A DNA stretch of 64,000 bases from Nepenthes gracilis (GCA_033239525.1 BSYO01000004.1:25148037-25212036), one strand, 5' to 3'. Positions 49,210 through 62,302 are shown, numbered from the stretch's first letter. Notes: a model not told the origin generated them from the letters alone. Made by a program: numbers and translations.

Positions 49210-50315
49210 TGATGCATACCTGGATCCGATTTCAAACAGATTCAGATTCACTTGATCGTTTGGATCCGACTCCGTTCACCGAATTTGGACCCTACACAAC
49301 ACTATAACAAACAAGAGATCAGGTGTCGGCAGGATGTTATCCCACCGAAAATACTTCGACGCTCAAGTCAGCAATAAGCCTTCGAATTACAAAAAGATAA
49401 ATAGAGATGTAGATTGAGATAGAGAGAGAGATTGAGGTTGGTCGGAGTATTTGCCTTTAGATGTAAGAGACGTTCCCGTATCTCGTCGAAAATATAGTTT
49501 TCCAACTCAATGTTCGCGGGGAACAAATGAGAAGCTATGTCCTGAAAGCATAGAAGCTTAAAAGGACGGATCTCAAGAAGTGTGTGAAGTCTCTAGAATC
49601 TAAAGGCTTGGAGTGGGATTATTGTAGTAAGCGATTGCTTGCTTAGGGATGAGTGTTAGTATGCTCAGGAATTTCTCCGTGATAGTACTGTGTTGTCTTT
49701 TGTTCATCTCTGTGTTCGTGTCTGTATTCGTGTCCTCCCAGAGTGGAGACTCTATGGGGTTATATAGACGGTGGAGAGGGCAACCTTCCTTAGCCAATAA
49801 GGCGCAATCCCTACATCATGTTGGGTGGCCTTCCTTAACCAAGAAGGCTTGACTGATGTATTCTGTTAGGATCGTTTCCTTTTTGAGCGTGTAACGGCTC
49901 TCCAGATTATTTATTTTTCTTCTGCGCTTTTGTAACCGTTAGAGTCCATTGTAAGTAAGAAAAGAGAATCTGGCGCCTTCCTCATGGGAAGGGTATCGAA
50001 TCTGTTGATACTTTCTTTAGAGGAGATTGGCTTCAAGGAACGCGTAAAATCAGATAAAGAGATCGTTGCTTATTGTGTACTGAAACGTCCGCTAAAATAG
50101 ACTTGGCCCATATTAGATTTTTATCTTTTCGCGGCCTACTATTACAGTGCTTCCGGTCAACAGAAATATTGACCATCATGAAGAAGCGCATTGGTCGCCT
50201 AGTTGGCGCTCCATAGGGTCAACAATAGCGTTGATCGTCTAAACGCGCCTCTGGGCTTTTCTAAATTTTGTGTCATTTTTTTTATTGGACCTGCCTGCTA
50301 TGAGCCTACCCATCA
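49210..50315 (-). repeat. Probable solo LTR, minus orientation
   Basis: On the minus strand it begins TGATGGGTAGGCTC (50315) and ends GGATCCAGGTATGCATCA (49210). Both ends resemble those of 31199-32348 (TGATAGG...GGATGCATCA). Internally it shares CCTACACAACAC, AACAAACAAGAGATCAG and GACGCTCAAGTCAG with the left-edge and intronic LTRs. Flanks ATGAT and CTAAT match only 3 of 5, so the target duplication is not secure. Confidence 0.5.
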
Positions 50316-52218
50316 CTAATAATAAAATTAACTTTTAGTTTGAATCAATAGTTTATAGAGTTTAACTCAAATGAATAAAATTAATATTTTTAACAGAATA
50401 GCAGTTAATAGTTAAACAATAGAATCAATATAGACATCTATTATTTTGTATAATAAATCGTGATTAAAATTCACATTCCATATACAATTTAATATTATAT
50501 GGTATATGATTTTTTTAAAACTTTTGATGATTTTAAATAAATTATCTCAAAATGAATTTGACTAATTAGTATAATATAAATAAATATATTTAGTAAATCT
50601 CAAATAATTTGTCAATTAATTATTTATCATAACTTATATGACTAAAAATTTATAAATAAATATTAATGACCATTAATTTGTTACTTACTTGCGGAAAAAA
50701 AAAAGACTATTAACTTGTTAATTTATATCCGAAAAAATAAACATGCTATTAAAAATGTTTTAAAAATAAAAAGTAAAAAATTAAAATAAAACTAAAAAAT
50801 ATAAAACAAAAAATTGCTTTATCAGATAATTTAATTAAAATTATTTAACGTGTTTGATATGGGCATAAAAAATTGATTCAATTCGGATTTATTAATTACT
50901 CATATCAAAGCGTGATTTGTAGTTTTGAATAAATTTTCTGCAAAATACTATTAAATCAGACGATGAAATGAACTGTATAAGTATTCTTCTAGGGGAATCC
51001 TCCAAAACTCATGGGAGTAACATATTTCCAAAAATATACTGAATAAATATAATGATTTTATAAGACTAAATTATATTTATAGAAAATTTACTATACCCGA
51101 CACATTAAGTATTGAGGTTGAAGCTTGTTCATGTCATATAGTCTCAACGTTCGAAAGTTTAAAGATTCTTACCTTAAAGTCTAACTTTATATTCTAGAAT
51201 TTTTTGTACATATAAAAGTCTTGGATCTGATATCAATATAATAGTAATGGGCTATTCGAGAGAAACTCCGTGGTCTCCCAATGGACTTCTAGCAAATCAG
51301 TAATCTAGACCAATTGATGGTGTTTCTTGAATGGCTTACTTGTGAATAAATCATTATGAAATTGACAACGATAATAGGTTGTTGGGCTAGCACGATGTTG
51401 AGTTAGATTATAGGTCAAAGTAGTCATCCTCTTTCTCTGTATATATTTCTGCTTGAGCCATCTCTTTCTCTCTTCCCTCCAAATTTTATATTTTCTTTAG
51501 ATTATAGGCATTCTCCTTGATCTTCTCCTAGAGTCTAAGCCTCTTCCATCTTCTAACTCTAGTGACTCTCATTTACACAAAGTGGCTAGAGAAATATTAA
51601 GGATAAAGTAATATGATGTTATTTGATTGATCATAGGTGGGATTGATCATAAGTGGGATAGAGATAAGACAGTGATATGTCGAAAGTCTTCTTATTGGTT
51701 TGCCCATATCGCTTTGTGTTAGATCCTTGGATGAGGTGACTAATGTTGCCAGATGGCCTGTGCTGTACTGGCATGATTTATTTCTTTCAAACTGCACGAT
51801 TCATTTCTTTTAACCTATCAATATGTAAATATATCATAATGTAGTTAGTACGACACGGGATGATTTTATCCTGACTCAACACGGCATGTGGCCTACTTGT
51901 GCTGGGCCAATCGAGGTTATGCCAAGTTAGACGTGGCTGAAAGAACAAAATTTTAAAAATAGATAAAAAATAAAATTATACAAAATATTATAAAAAATAT
52001 GTTATGTTTTATTTATTCTAAAAAATATTTTTGATGTTATAATTTATAAAAGTAAAAAAATTAAGAAATTATTTATTTTTAATATTCACATATATTTTTA
52101 ATTGTATTGCTAATGCTGTTTCTATAATTATCATATTCACAAAAACTCGAAATGATCAATTTTTTTACGTAATCTTTTACATCTAATTAATTCTTTAAAA
52201 AGTGTATATTTTTATTAT
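50316..52218. other. AT-rich intergenic DNA with a dispersed repeat copy
   Basis: No gene seen. The part 51780-52130 is the inverted partner of the repeat at 9900-10210. Confidence 0.5.
51780..52130 (-). repeat. Dispersed repeat copy, inverted relative to 9900-10210
   Basis: GC-richer half (GACACGGGATG, AACACGGCATGTGGCC, GTGCTGGGCC) then AT-rich half (ATACAAAATATTATAAAAAA). This is the reverse complement order of the 9900-10210 copy. Confidence 0.45.
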
Positions 52219-54021
52219 TGTCACGTCCCAAATTTTGATCCCATTATTAACAATTATCCAATTCTTAATTAACCAATTAACTATCTAAGTAACATTTGAC
52301 GTGAACTTCACGTTAATATTTCGATTGACTAAAATAAATTAATATAATTTATGCATAGGATCCCAAAATATGCCACACAATCATGTGGCTCTGATATCGA
52401 ACTATATCGACATATTGAACCTTATGTAATAAGTTATACTTATCCAATATAAAATTAGAGTAATAATATTCTGCTGAAAAACTAAATTTTTGCTGCTGTC
52501 AATTGTCGAACAGCCAACAACCGGAAACTACAAACCATAATCAACTTAAATTATATCCACATAATACTAAAAATATCAACATTCATCCTGAAAAAATTAC
52601 AAACAAATATCCAACAATCTAAACATTAAACTATTATTCGAAAATCAAATACAATATTAACATTTATAATTTCGGATCTAAGCTTTTCTTAACAACTAAT
52701 CCTTCAATACCGATCGTCTTACAAGTATTCGAATAAAGAGTTAGTAAAAATAAAAATAATAAGTGAATTAAATGCTCATGTCATGAACCTGAACCAAATA
52801 GGTCAATTAAATAATTAAATATACTTTTATTATTATTCTTATAATTTTTAAACCCAGGTGTGACCTGTCACGACCCGGGACCACAATATACGCAGGTCAA
52901 AAATAAAATCAATAATAAGATTTCCATCAACAACAATAACTCATCCCGGATGTGACAATCAAACATATGCAGGACCCAATATAAATAAAACTCACACAAG
53001 ATCTCATCGGATATGAATCCGGACAAATAATGCATGACCTGCTATCTATAATCGCAAGGGAGGTATCCAAATTTACAACTCATCCACAATACTATAACTT
53101 CAGCATTTCTCATACAATGATCAAGGCACCATCCGGCCATAAATAATAACGATAACATATCCTCGAGATCAGAAATATACCAAATGTAATATCTCCACTC
53201 GCCAAAAGGAATATTCGAGCCCGATCACGTCCGAGCTCCTGCAAACGTATCCATGCCACTAGTCTGAAGGGATAAAACATGAAAACGTGAGCCTAGAGCT
53301 CAGCAAGCATCAAGAATCGTATAAAACAGTACTCATAAATCAGGATCAGGGATATCGCAAAGCAATCACGTAAAACAAAACACAATGTCTGTGAAATCCC
53401 TGAAAATCGAGGAGATGTCTCGTACTAAATCGTCGTCCGTAATAACTCGTCCATTCGGGACAAAATCATATAAATCACGATCCGGTAAAATCTCATAAAC
53501 GATATCATATCATATGATCCGAGGTCACATACGTCGCAACTGTCACCACATCCACGTGGGGACACATACCGTCGTCCGGATCTAAAACTTATAATGGAGA
53601 AATCAAGAAAAAATCGGAACTAAAACATAAATCAAAACACGTTAGGGTTTATCATATCGACGCATTTGAGACATTCCTATCGCCCATCCACGGGCCAAAC
53701 CATGTATCTCAAATCACAAGACACCCAAATACGTGCGAAATACAAAGCATGCACGAAATCGGAGAACCAAAGATCAATGATACCAACTTGAGGAAGGGTT
53801 ACCTCGTCCTGGTAACCACGGCTATATATCGGCTACGAATTAGGCCAGTAGTTCAAGGCCATCCATGTACTCTGTCTCCCATAGATTAGGAACTTGCTCA
53901 CTATGTTTTACCACCCGCGGCTTTGGGTGCAACCTCAAGTTTTAGTTATATATTAAGACGTCCGAATACATTAGTTTTCCGTCAATTCCTTTCGATGATT
54001 CTCAATTAAATACACAGTGGG

Positions 54022-54149
54022 GCAATACCTCATCTTCCTTACGGCGGAAGTAGCCAATACCTCATCTTCCTTACGGCGGAAGTAGCCAATACCTCATCTT
54101 CCTTACGGCGGAAATAGCCAATACCTCATCTTCCTTACAGCGGAAGTAG
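54022..54149. repeat. Four 32-bp tandem units
   Basis: Four consecutive units CCAATACCTCATCTTCCTTA-CGGCGGAAGTAG (first copy starts GC), nearly identical. Each includes a small inverted pair CTTCC/GGAAG. Located inside the nested LTR. Confidence 0.95.
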
Positions 54150-55122
54150 CCAATGCCTTGGATCACGTAGTGATCCCACCCCCGGCAGCATGCATGGTTA
54201 GTGTAAGGCCTGGTTCATGGTTCCACAATATACGGATACCAAACATACATATATATCGTCCGAGTGTCCAAAACCCCTCCAAATCATAAATACAAGTACA
54301 AAACCACCGCACAACCGATAAAATATACATGCATGTACACAATTAATAAATTGAGGGTATTTAAAAATACATGCATGTTAATAAAATCTCCCACAGTAGT
54401 CAAAATGCATCGAAAATTAAATCAGACCAAGAATAGGGCTGGAGGATACTTGCTTTAACATCATACTCTGCAGATCTGAAGAAAGGATGTCCCGAATCAC
54501 TCCAATCGAGCCTTTCTCTCTCCTGCCTCCCGCGTCCTCTCTCTCCTTTCACGCCACTTCCTCTCTCCACCGTGCACAGCCTCTGCCGGCCGCTGCTGCA
54601 ACCGGCCGCCTCGAACGGCCGTCGCCGGCCTTCCCGGTGACCCCAGTCGCCGCCGCTGCCCCCCTGTCCGGCCTTCGCCGTCTCTCTCACGCAGCTTCTC
54701 TCCTCCGTTCTTCTCCGCGCACGATTATCCCCGTCACTGCAGCACACGCCGACGCCACTCCTCTGCCGCCGATCCACCACCACACAGCCTCACATGGCCG
54801 TCACCGACCTCCTCGGCACCACCCAGCCGGCACCGACGCCGTTACGCGACCGCCTCTCCTCACGCAACTTCTCACCGTCGATCTCCTCCGCGCACCCACA
54901 ATCGCCTCAGCCCACGCCACCGTCGCCTGCACTGCGCTACCGCTGACCACCATCGTCGCCGAATTCCTGCGTCGCTGCCGCCGATTTCCTCCCTTCTCCT
55001 TCTTCTCTTCGCACGGCAAAACCCTAGCCCCTCTTTTCCCCCCTCTCTTCTCTCTCCCCGACTCCAGCTTCCCCCCTTTTTCTTTTCTTTTTTTTTTCCT
55101 TTTTATTCTTTTACTTATTATA

Positions 55123-55124
<2 letters not shown>

Positions 55125-55169
<45 letters not shown>

Positions 55170-55177
55170 TATACTTT

Positions 55178-55208
<31 letters not shown>
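55125..55208. repeat. (TTA)n and (TA)n microsatellites
   Basis: TTA units at 55125-55167 and TA units at 55183-55208, close to the end of the nested LTR. Confidence 0.9.
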
Positions 55209-55214
<6 letters not shown>

Positions 55215-57085
55215 TATTATTTTTAAATCCAACTCGGCCTCCGAACAACATTACGGGTGCACCCCAGGCACCACTCCGTACATCCGATCATTCCCAAAAA
55301 TTTTAGAATATTTTAATTTACTTTCATCACGTCCGAAATACCCAAAAATCACAATTAATATTAAAATAATCCAATCGGGATCCGAAATATCACATGACCG
55401 CTAAATATACAAAACTTTATAAAATTTTATAATCCACATAGGACCTTATTAGATAATATAAATGTAACATGCTATACAAAATAGTCATAAGGGGGTAACC
55501 AAATAAAGACAATAACTTATCCATATAAGAAATCGACCCAACAAATTCTTAACATGCAAAACCACGACCTACACTAGACCGACTCCAACATCTCGTAACA
55601 ACCCGTGCAAAATTTATTTATACCCAATAGATGGTTGATAGTATCAAAACCCAAAAATATGACACTCACTAGAGGCGTACAGTGCTGCGCCGAAACTTTT
55701 CGTGCTACTACAATGAAATCGATCCTCTACTTTGAAGGGATAAAATAAAAAAATGAGCCAATGCCCAGCAAGTATTATATATGAATAAATAAGTCTGAAG
55801 AATACAGAAGAAAGGTCAAACAAATAAATCTAAATTGCCGATAAATAAATAAAAATTTCAAATCTAAAATCAAATTGTAGTCTCGTGCTCAAATCAAATA
55901 TCTAAATCTAAAATAAATATCCAAATCATAAAACAGTTTTCATTGGGACGTATATATATAAATATATATATAAACAAAAATTAAGTGATCCGAACCGATT
56001 CCAATAGGCAAATAGCCGATTTTAAGTCCAAGTTCGAATTCAAGTCCAAGGCCCAATCAGTTTGTGATTTGGGATAGAGATTCGACAGGTGAATGATCCA
56101 ATAGCGCACGTAGAAGTTGAAGCAGTACCACGACAAATACTCCAAGGGGTCGAATCAAAATATGTAGTCAAAATCATTTATACGAGACATATCAATGCCC
56201 AATTAAGGACAAAATCGGTGAATTTTAAATCCAAATCAAAGTTCAATACAAATAAATATAGAGATACAAATCATGTATCAATTTTCGGTTCTGGTTATTT
56301 AAAGATTAATTTTAGAAAGGGTTATACATAATTCCGATAACCTTAAACCAAAATCCATTTACTCTGTACCCATAGATAAAATTGTTCACTATATTTTATC
56401 ACCCGTGACTTTCGGTGCAATTCTCAAATTTGTCAAATATATTAGGAAGTCCAAATATATTCTAAGGTTAAATCAAATTATCCAAATGAGAATGACCACT
56501 ATTATAAATATTTTCTGTCAGCAAAAAGGGATTTCCAATTAACAAAATTTTTTGTTAATGCCGGCTTATGTGCTGCTCACCCATGGCGTCACCGTTCACC
56601 AGCGAGCCACCACTGGCCGCCGCCGATCACCGTCGCGACAACCCCACCGTGCATCGCCGTTGATGCCGTTTCTGACACCCGCTGTCGGCCTCTTCAATGG
56701 ATTCTCCTCACCGACACCGCCACCGGCCAAACTTTCAGCCGCCGACAATCACCATCACTGCGCCATTCTTGCCACACTTCACTGTCAGCGTCGCCGGCCG
56801 CCTCTCTCCCTCACGCGACTGCCGTCTCCCTCTTCTCCTCACATAAACCCTCCCTTGCAACTCTCTCTCTCTCCCCGATTCTTATCCTCTTCTGCATTTT
56901 CTTTTCCTTTTTTTTTGCTTTTCACACACACATATATATTATTATTTTCTATTTTATTTCTTTATTCGAAAATCCATACCAATATCCTCCAAATTTGTTT
57001 AATATTTAATTAATTTTATAATATTCAAATTACATAAAATCACAATTAATATTAAATTAATCTGAATAAAAATTTGAGATATTAC

Positions 57086-57547
57086 AGTTCAGTAATGTAT
57101 ATAATTTTCAATTAAACTTATAAAAATTGTATTAAAAATATATTTGAAGGATTACAATTAGATTAAGGACTCATGAACCATATTTCATATGCAATACACT
57201 TTAACAAATTCTTACGATATTTTTAGATTATCTTTTCAATGCATAATAAAATGTACCATATAAATTAATGCATAAATAGGACTTTCCTAGGGACCAATGA
57301 TTTATAGGGCCTCATCAACTAAATGAACAGATAATTAAAACTTAAATTATATTTATTCTATACAACCAAGGGCCGTACGCTACTATTCAATATCTGTAGT
57401 TAGACCGTCATATATATCACCCCGTAGATAGGACCAAATGCCGCTTTCATTTGCAAATAATAGGTTGAAACCTTAATTATTACTATAATATACTAATATA
57501 TGTCATAATATATTACATGCTAAAATATAAGTATGGTCCAATATAGT
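57086..57547. other. AT-rich spacer between LTR blocks
   Basis: No gene or bounded repeat seen. Confidence 0.5.
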
Positions 57548-58334
57548 TGTTGGGTTCAGTACCCAGGGTCCCCAATCCACCGGGTAAAAAGGGTAAGTAC
57601 TTGACCCGGGAAGCTAAGTGTAAAGGAGCCCGAGAATGATCACAGCAGTCCGAGAGAAGATCTCGGACTGGCAGTGCAGGAACGCCCGAGGGCTTTGAAG
57701 CCCGAGAACCCTCATCAAGCTTTGAAGTCCGTGGACCCAATAAAAGCACGAGGACACTCTAAAAAGTCCGAGATTGCCAACTCAGCTAACAAACTTCTGC
57801 AAAACGCGTGAAACCTGCAACGCACTACCTCTGCCAGACTGACACCGCAGTCTGCCACCGCCGTCTGGCATCCCTGGCAAAGACGGCTAAACGTGCCTCC
57901 CGTACACTGACACACCTGACACTGCAGGGACGTGTCAGGTGAGAGGTAGCCAGCCTGGCACCCAGTGGCCAACGGCATTATTATCGCCTATAAATACTCT
58001 CCCTGGGCATCAGGGAGAAGGATCGATCTTTTCCGTAAACTGGTGGGAAAGCTCTGACGAATTTTCCTGAGAACAGAAAAAGCTAAGACTCTCTGAGAGA
58101 GAAAGAGAACGCTCGGCCACTGTCTTCATCTCTTTGTAATTCAAACGCTCGGCCACTGTATTAGCCTCTTGTAAGAAAAACGCTCATAGTGAAGTATTTC
58201 CGGGCCGGGCCTCGTGGTTTCCCTTCTCATTCAAGAGAAGGTTTCCACGTAAAAATATTGTGTTCAATCTCTCTTCCCTCTCACTCAATCATCATCATTT
58301 GTGTTGCTCGGACCCGAAAATCCGTAACGCAACA
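57548..58334 (+). repeat. 5' LTR of the second Tat-type element
   Basis: 787 bp from TGTTGGGTTCAG to CCGTAACGCAACA, with matching terminal TGTTG/CAACA. A TATA box (TATAAATA, 57989-57996) suggests transcription starts near 58020. The PBS TTGGCGCCGTCTGTGG follows at 58335. Confidence 0.85.
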
Positions 58335-58352
58335 TTGGCGCCGTCTGTGGGA
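58335..58352 (+). other. Primer-binding site of the second Tat-type element
   Basis: TTGGCGCCGTCTGTGGGA directly after the LTR; same sequence class as 21349 and, in decayed form, 267-251. Confidence 0.75.
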
Positions 58353-58436
58353 ATCTTGGATTAAAAGTCAAGTTCTCATCCTCATAAACACATTCTAAAC
58401 ACACTCAACAGCATCAACAATCAACAAGCACTAAAA

Positions 58437-59940
58437 ATGGTAAGCACCAGAGCACAAGCGAGTGCCCCAGAAAGAGCCACGGCTCACAATCCTCAGGGGG
58501 ACGCCCCCAACCCTTGCGCTGGTATTGAGAACCACTCTGATCCTGCCGTGAGGGGATTGGCGGCGAAGGTGGACGAGATGCACAAGGCCTTCATCGCTCT
58601 TTGCACGAGAATAGACAAGAAGGAAAAGGGAGCCCCTTCCGGGGGATCCCAGGCGGAGGTATCCCGTAGCAGAGGGGGAAGGCACGAACGACGCGACGGG
58701 GCGCCCACCCACCGGGATCTACCAAGGACGGAAGTCGCCTCAAGCGGCAGGGCCCCTCGCAGGCCAGAAGAACGTCGAGGACCCCGATCCCAGGGCGGCC
58801 AGGAGCATCGCATCCGGGAGATAGCGGATGCGCCCAGGTCACCACAAAGATCCAGAAGGACCCCAGAGAGGAGGGTGCACCAGCAGCCTGACGAGTTGAG
58901 GCACTTCCTCAACGCAAAAAAGGCGACCGCTCCACCACCCGTGGAGGAAAAATTGGAAAAAGTATGGAACCGTGTGTTCGGAGAGAGCAAATGAGCAAGC
59001 GTCCCGCCAGATCTCAGTTCACCACCGGCGTTAGAGCGAGGGCACCGCCTCGAAGTTCAAAATGCCCAATCTGGAGGCATACGATGGGAGCGCCGATCCC
59101 ATGGATCACCTCAACATGTTCCGAGAGCACCAGCCTCGAAGGGCTTGATGAAACGGCAATGTGCCAGTGCTTCCCCTTAACGTTGAAAGGGGACGCCAGA
59201 GTTTGGTTCTATGGGATGCCCGCGGGCTCCATTAACACCTTCGGCGAACTGGCGACAGCGTTCCTGTCACAGTTCGCCTCCAGCAGAAGAGTGGGAGACC
59301 ACCGCATCTCACCCGCGTGAAGCAGGGCGCCAGGGAGAGCCTGAGAGGCTTCCTGGCCAGGTTCGTGTCCGAGGCCAGACAGATCCCTAAGCTGTCTGAT
59401 GGCGTGAAGCTGAATGCCTTCCTGTCCGGCCTTGAGGGGTTCCTTCTTGAAGCACCTTATCCATAAGGGCCCCGTACTTTTGAAGAGGCCGAGTCCATAG
59501 CGAGGGCCTATATTGCGGCGGAGGAGGCGAACGAAGCAAAGCGCCCAAAGAAGGAGCGAGGACTACCGCCCGGGGACGAGAGAAGTGAAGAGGAAGGCCG
59601 GGGACTATCGCAGCCCCCAGTTCGTGACCGAGCATCACAAGCACCACAAGCCCGAGATGCCCACGCGTAGAGACGTTCCTCAACACGTCTCACTCCCTTG
59701 AACGACACGCGGACCAACGTCTGATGCAAATTCGAGGGAAAAGTTCGTAAAGTGGCCCACGCCTCGAAGAATCCGAGACGGGGCGACTGCACGAAGTTCT
59801 GCGATTTCCACCGCCGCAGAGGACACGCGATGTAAGACCGCAAATCCTTGCGAGGGAGATCGAGGAGGCGATTAAGAGGGGCCACCTCACCCCGTTTCTG
59901 CAACGACCGGGACAGTCTTCCTAACAAAGCAGGCGAACTC
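58437..59940 (+). pseudogene. gag of the second Tat-type element, frameshifted
   Basis: An intact start gives 185 residues (MVSTRAQASAPERATAHN ... FLNAKKATAPPPVEEKLEKV, 58437-58994). It then continues in other frames with MCQCFPLTLKGDARVWFYGM (59159 on), FLSQFASSRR, AYIAAEEANEAKRPKK (about 59505) and a zinc-knuckle-like FCDFHRRRGHA (about 59800). At least four frame changes interrupt it. Homologous to 21408-22808. Confidence 0.85.
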
Positions 59941-59984
59941 AGAGGCGACCCACCAAGGAACAGGTCGCGGCGGGAGTTATCAAC

Positions 59985-60629
59985 ATGGTGTCCACCCATC
60001 CACTTGGAAGCGACGGCCGAGATCATGCTGCATCAAAGAGGCCGCGGACTAGCTCTGGGGATGACATCATATGTTTTGGTAAGGAGGACATGGCCCATGT
60101 AACTTCCCCCCATTTTGACCCCCTTGTTGTAACTGCGCTCGTTTTAGATGGAGTAAATGACTTCCATCTGAAGCGAGTATTTGTTGATAATGGAAGCTCT
60201 CGCAACTTGCTTTATTTCGATACTTATCAAAAGCTGGGACTAAAAAGAGACCAAATGAAGGCCCCGGAGGGGCCACTGTACGGGCTTGACAACGAGCCAG
60301 TCCCCGTCCAGGGCATCGTGCAGCTGGAGGTCACCTTAGGGACATATCCGAGGACTGCGTCTAAGGTCCTCGCCTTCTTGGTGGTGGACCTCCCGTCAGT
60401 TTATAACGCAATCCTCGGACGCCCCTGCTTGGCCACCTTCGGTGCCGTGACCTCCATCCCACATCTGAAAATGAAATTTCCAACTCCATTTGGAGTAGGG
60501 GAAGTCTTGGGCGAGCAGTCCGTTGGGAGAACGTGTTACCTGTCACAGGTCACACGGACTCCCCTTCCCGGCAATGGAAGACCTCGACCTCGGGGACGAG
60601 GCGACCCTCCAACAAGCACGGGTAGGTGA
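59985..60629 (+). pseudogene. Protease region of the second Tat-type element
   Basis: Open for 214 residues. It has the aspartic protease signature VFVDNGSSRNLLYF (near 60176) and the conserved block LVVDLPSVYNAILGRPCLAT, then FPTPFGVGEVLG. Here the DNG triad is intact, unlike the first element (DNR). The frame is lost just downstream. Confidence 0.85.
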
Positions 60630-62300
60630 ACCCACCGTAAAAATCAACCGGATCCCGAGGATCCCGAGAGATGCGTCCAGTTGAAGCTCTCTCGCCGAGT
60701 CCGTCCGAGAGAACCTCACGACTCTCTTAAGAGATAACTCGGACGTCTTTGCTTGGTCCCACGGACATGCCGGGATTTCCCGAAACCATAACTCACGGTG
60801 GGTGTAGATCCCCACCACAAGCACATTAGACAAAAGCGCAGAACTATTCAACGGAAAAGCCGATAGCTATCCGAGAAGAAGTGAAGAAACTCTGGACGCC
60901 GGGTTCATCCGGAGGTGCAAGATCTTGACCGGCTCTCCAACGTGGTCATGGTGAGGAAAAGCATCGGGAAGTGGAGGATGTGCGTCGATTTCACGGACCT
61001 CAACAAAGCTTGTCCGAAAGACAGCTTTCCCTTCCCGCAGTAGGCCAGGTTGGTGGACTCAACGAGTGGCTACGAGCCGCCGGCTTCATGGACGCCTACT
61101 CCGGATATAACCGGTCAAGATGCACGCAGAGGGCGAGGAGCATACGTTATTCATGACCCGATCGGGGCACGTCTCATTACAAAGTAATGCCCTTCGGTCT
61201 CAAGAACGCCGGCCGACGCACTGGGACTCGTCAACAAGATCTTTGAAAACCAGTTGGCGAGAACGTAGAAGTCTACGCCGACGACATGCTCGTCAAAGCA
61301 CCATTGGTGGAAGTCACGTCAAAGACTTAGCGAGACCTTCCGAGTGCTCGGGCGCACGGGATGAAGCCGAACCCCAGCAAGTGCACCTTTGGGGTGTCGT
61401 CCCGGGAAGTTCCTCGGTTTCATAGTGTCACAACGTGGAATCGAGGCGAACCCGAGAGAGAGATCCGAGCCATCTTGGACATGAAGTTCCCTGACCGGTG
61501 AGAGGACGTCCGAGACTCACGGGACGAGTAGCTGCCCTCTCCTGTTTCCTAGCCAAATCAGTCGAGAAGCATCTGCCATTTTTCAAGGCACTCAGGGGAC
61601 CGAAAACCCAAGGGTTTCGCTGGAGCAACGAGTGCGAAGAAGCGTTTCGGGGGCTCAAGGCGTACTTAGCCAACCCTCCTCTCCTGGCCTCCCCACTACC
61701 AGGAGAGGAACTCTATTTATACCTGTCAGTGACCGACCGAGCCCTAGGGTCGGTCCTGGTGAGGCAGCATGGAGGAGATCAGCGGCCGGTGTATTACGTC
61801 AGCAAGGACGCCGGCGATTCGAGACCGGTATCCGCATGCCGAGAAGGTTGCGTTAACACCGGTGTACTCACCAGGAAGCCGAGACCTTATTTCCCGTGCT
61901 CACAAGATCGTGGTGTGTCGACCGACCGACCACCGAGAACCATCTTGCAAAAGCCCGAGGTCTCGGACGACCGATCAAGTGGGCTATCGAGCTCGGTGAG
62001 TTCGATATCGAGTTCGAGGCCCTACCGGCCATAAGGCCAAGCCCTTGCGGACTTTATGGTAGAAACGAGCAAGACATCGGGGCGAAGACATCGCCAAAGC
62101 AATGGGTCAAGAAGCGGATTCACCCAAGCGTGGACTTTGCATGTAGATGGATCCTCCATGAAGGATGGGTGCGGAGCGGGTGTTGTGCTGCGAACACCCA
62201 TGGGATCCGAAATCAAATACTCAGTAACCTTAGGGTTTCCGGCCACAAACAACGTAGCGAGAATACGAGGCCACCGCTCCACGGGACTACGGGCGGCAAG
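60630..62300 (+). pseudogene. Reverse transcriptase and RNase H region of the second Tat-type element, heavily frameshifted
   Basis: Fragments in all three frames match the first element: WRMCVDFTDLNKAC-like near 60975, FMDAYSGYN (61087), VYADDMLV (61272-61295, YADD where the first element has YVDD), KSVEKHLPFFKALRGPK (61556), LYLYLSVTDRALGSVL (61711), and WTLHVDGSSMKDGCGAGVVL (62130, second RNase H). Frame changes occur about every 50-150 bp. Confidence 0.85.
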
Positions 62301-62302
62301 GA

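Larger units (their letters stand above)
52866..55394 (+). repeat. Solo LTR nested in a related LTR
   Basis: 2529 bp starting TGTCACGACCCGGGACC and ending CGGGATCCGAAATATCACA, flanked by a perfect 5-bp duplication TGACC (52861-52865 and 55395-55399). It contains four 32-bp tandem units, a GC-rich block (54530-54990) and AT microsatellites near its 3' end. No coding region, so it is a solo LTR. Confidence 0.8.
52219..57085 (+). repeat. LTR of a large Ty3-like family, interrupted by a related LTR
   Basis: Starts TGTCACGTCCCAAATTTTGA and ends GAGATATTACA. The native parts are 52219-52865 and 55400-57085, about 2.3 kb in total. The right part matches the inserted LTR over several blocks: TACTCTGTACCCATAGAT / TACTCTGTCTCCCATAGAT, TTCACTATATTTTATCACCC / CTCACTATGTTTTACCACCC, and the GC-rich CCGCCG region. 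Outer flanks (ATTAT, GTTCA) do not match, so the outer boundaries are less secure. Confidence 0.6.

Noticed and set aside
54487..55209. 240-codon open frame as a protein-coding gene
   Set aside because: It lies inside a solo LTR with target duplications, is low-complexity (Pro/Ser/Ala/His) and ends in poly-Tyr and Ile-Tyr runs created by TTA and TA microsatellites.
58493..58990. 165-codon minus-strand frame opposite gag of the second element
   Set aside because: A shadow of the GC-rich gag coding strand; no homology to the antisense ORF family, and it is in the wrong place for one.
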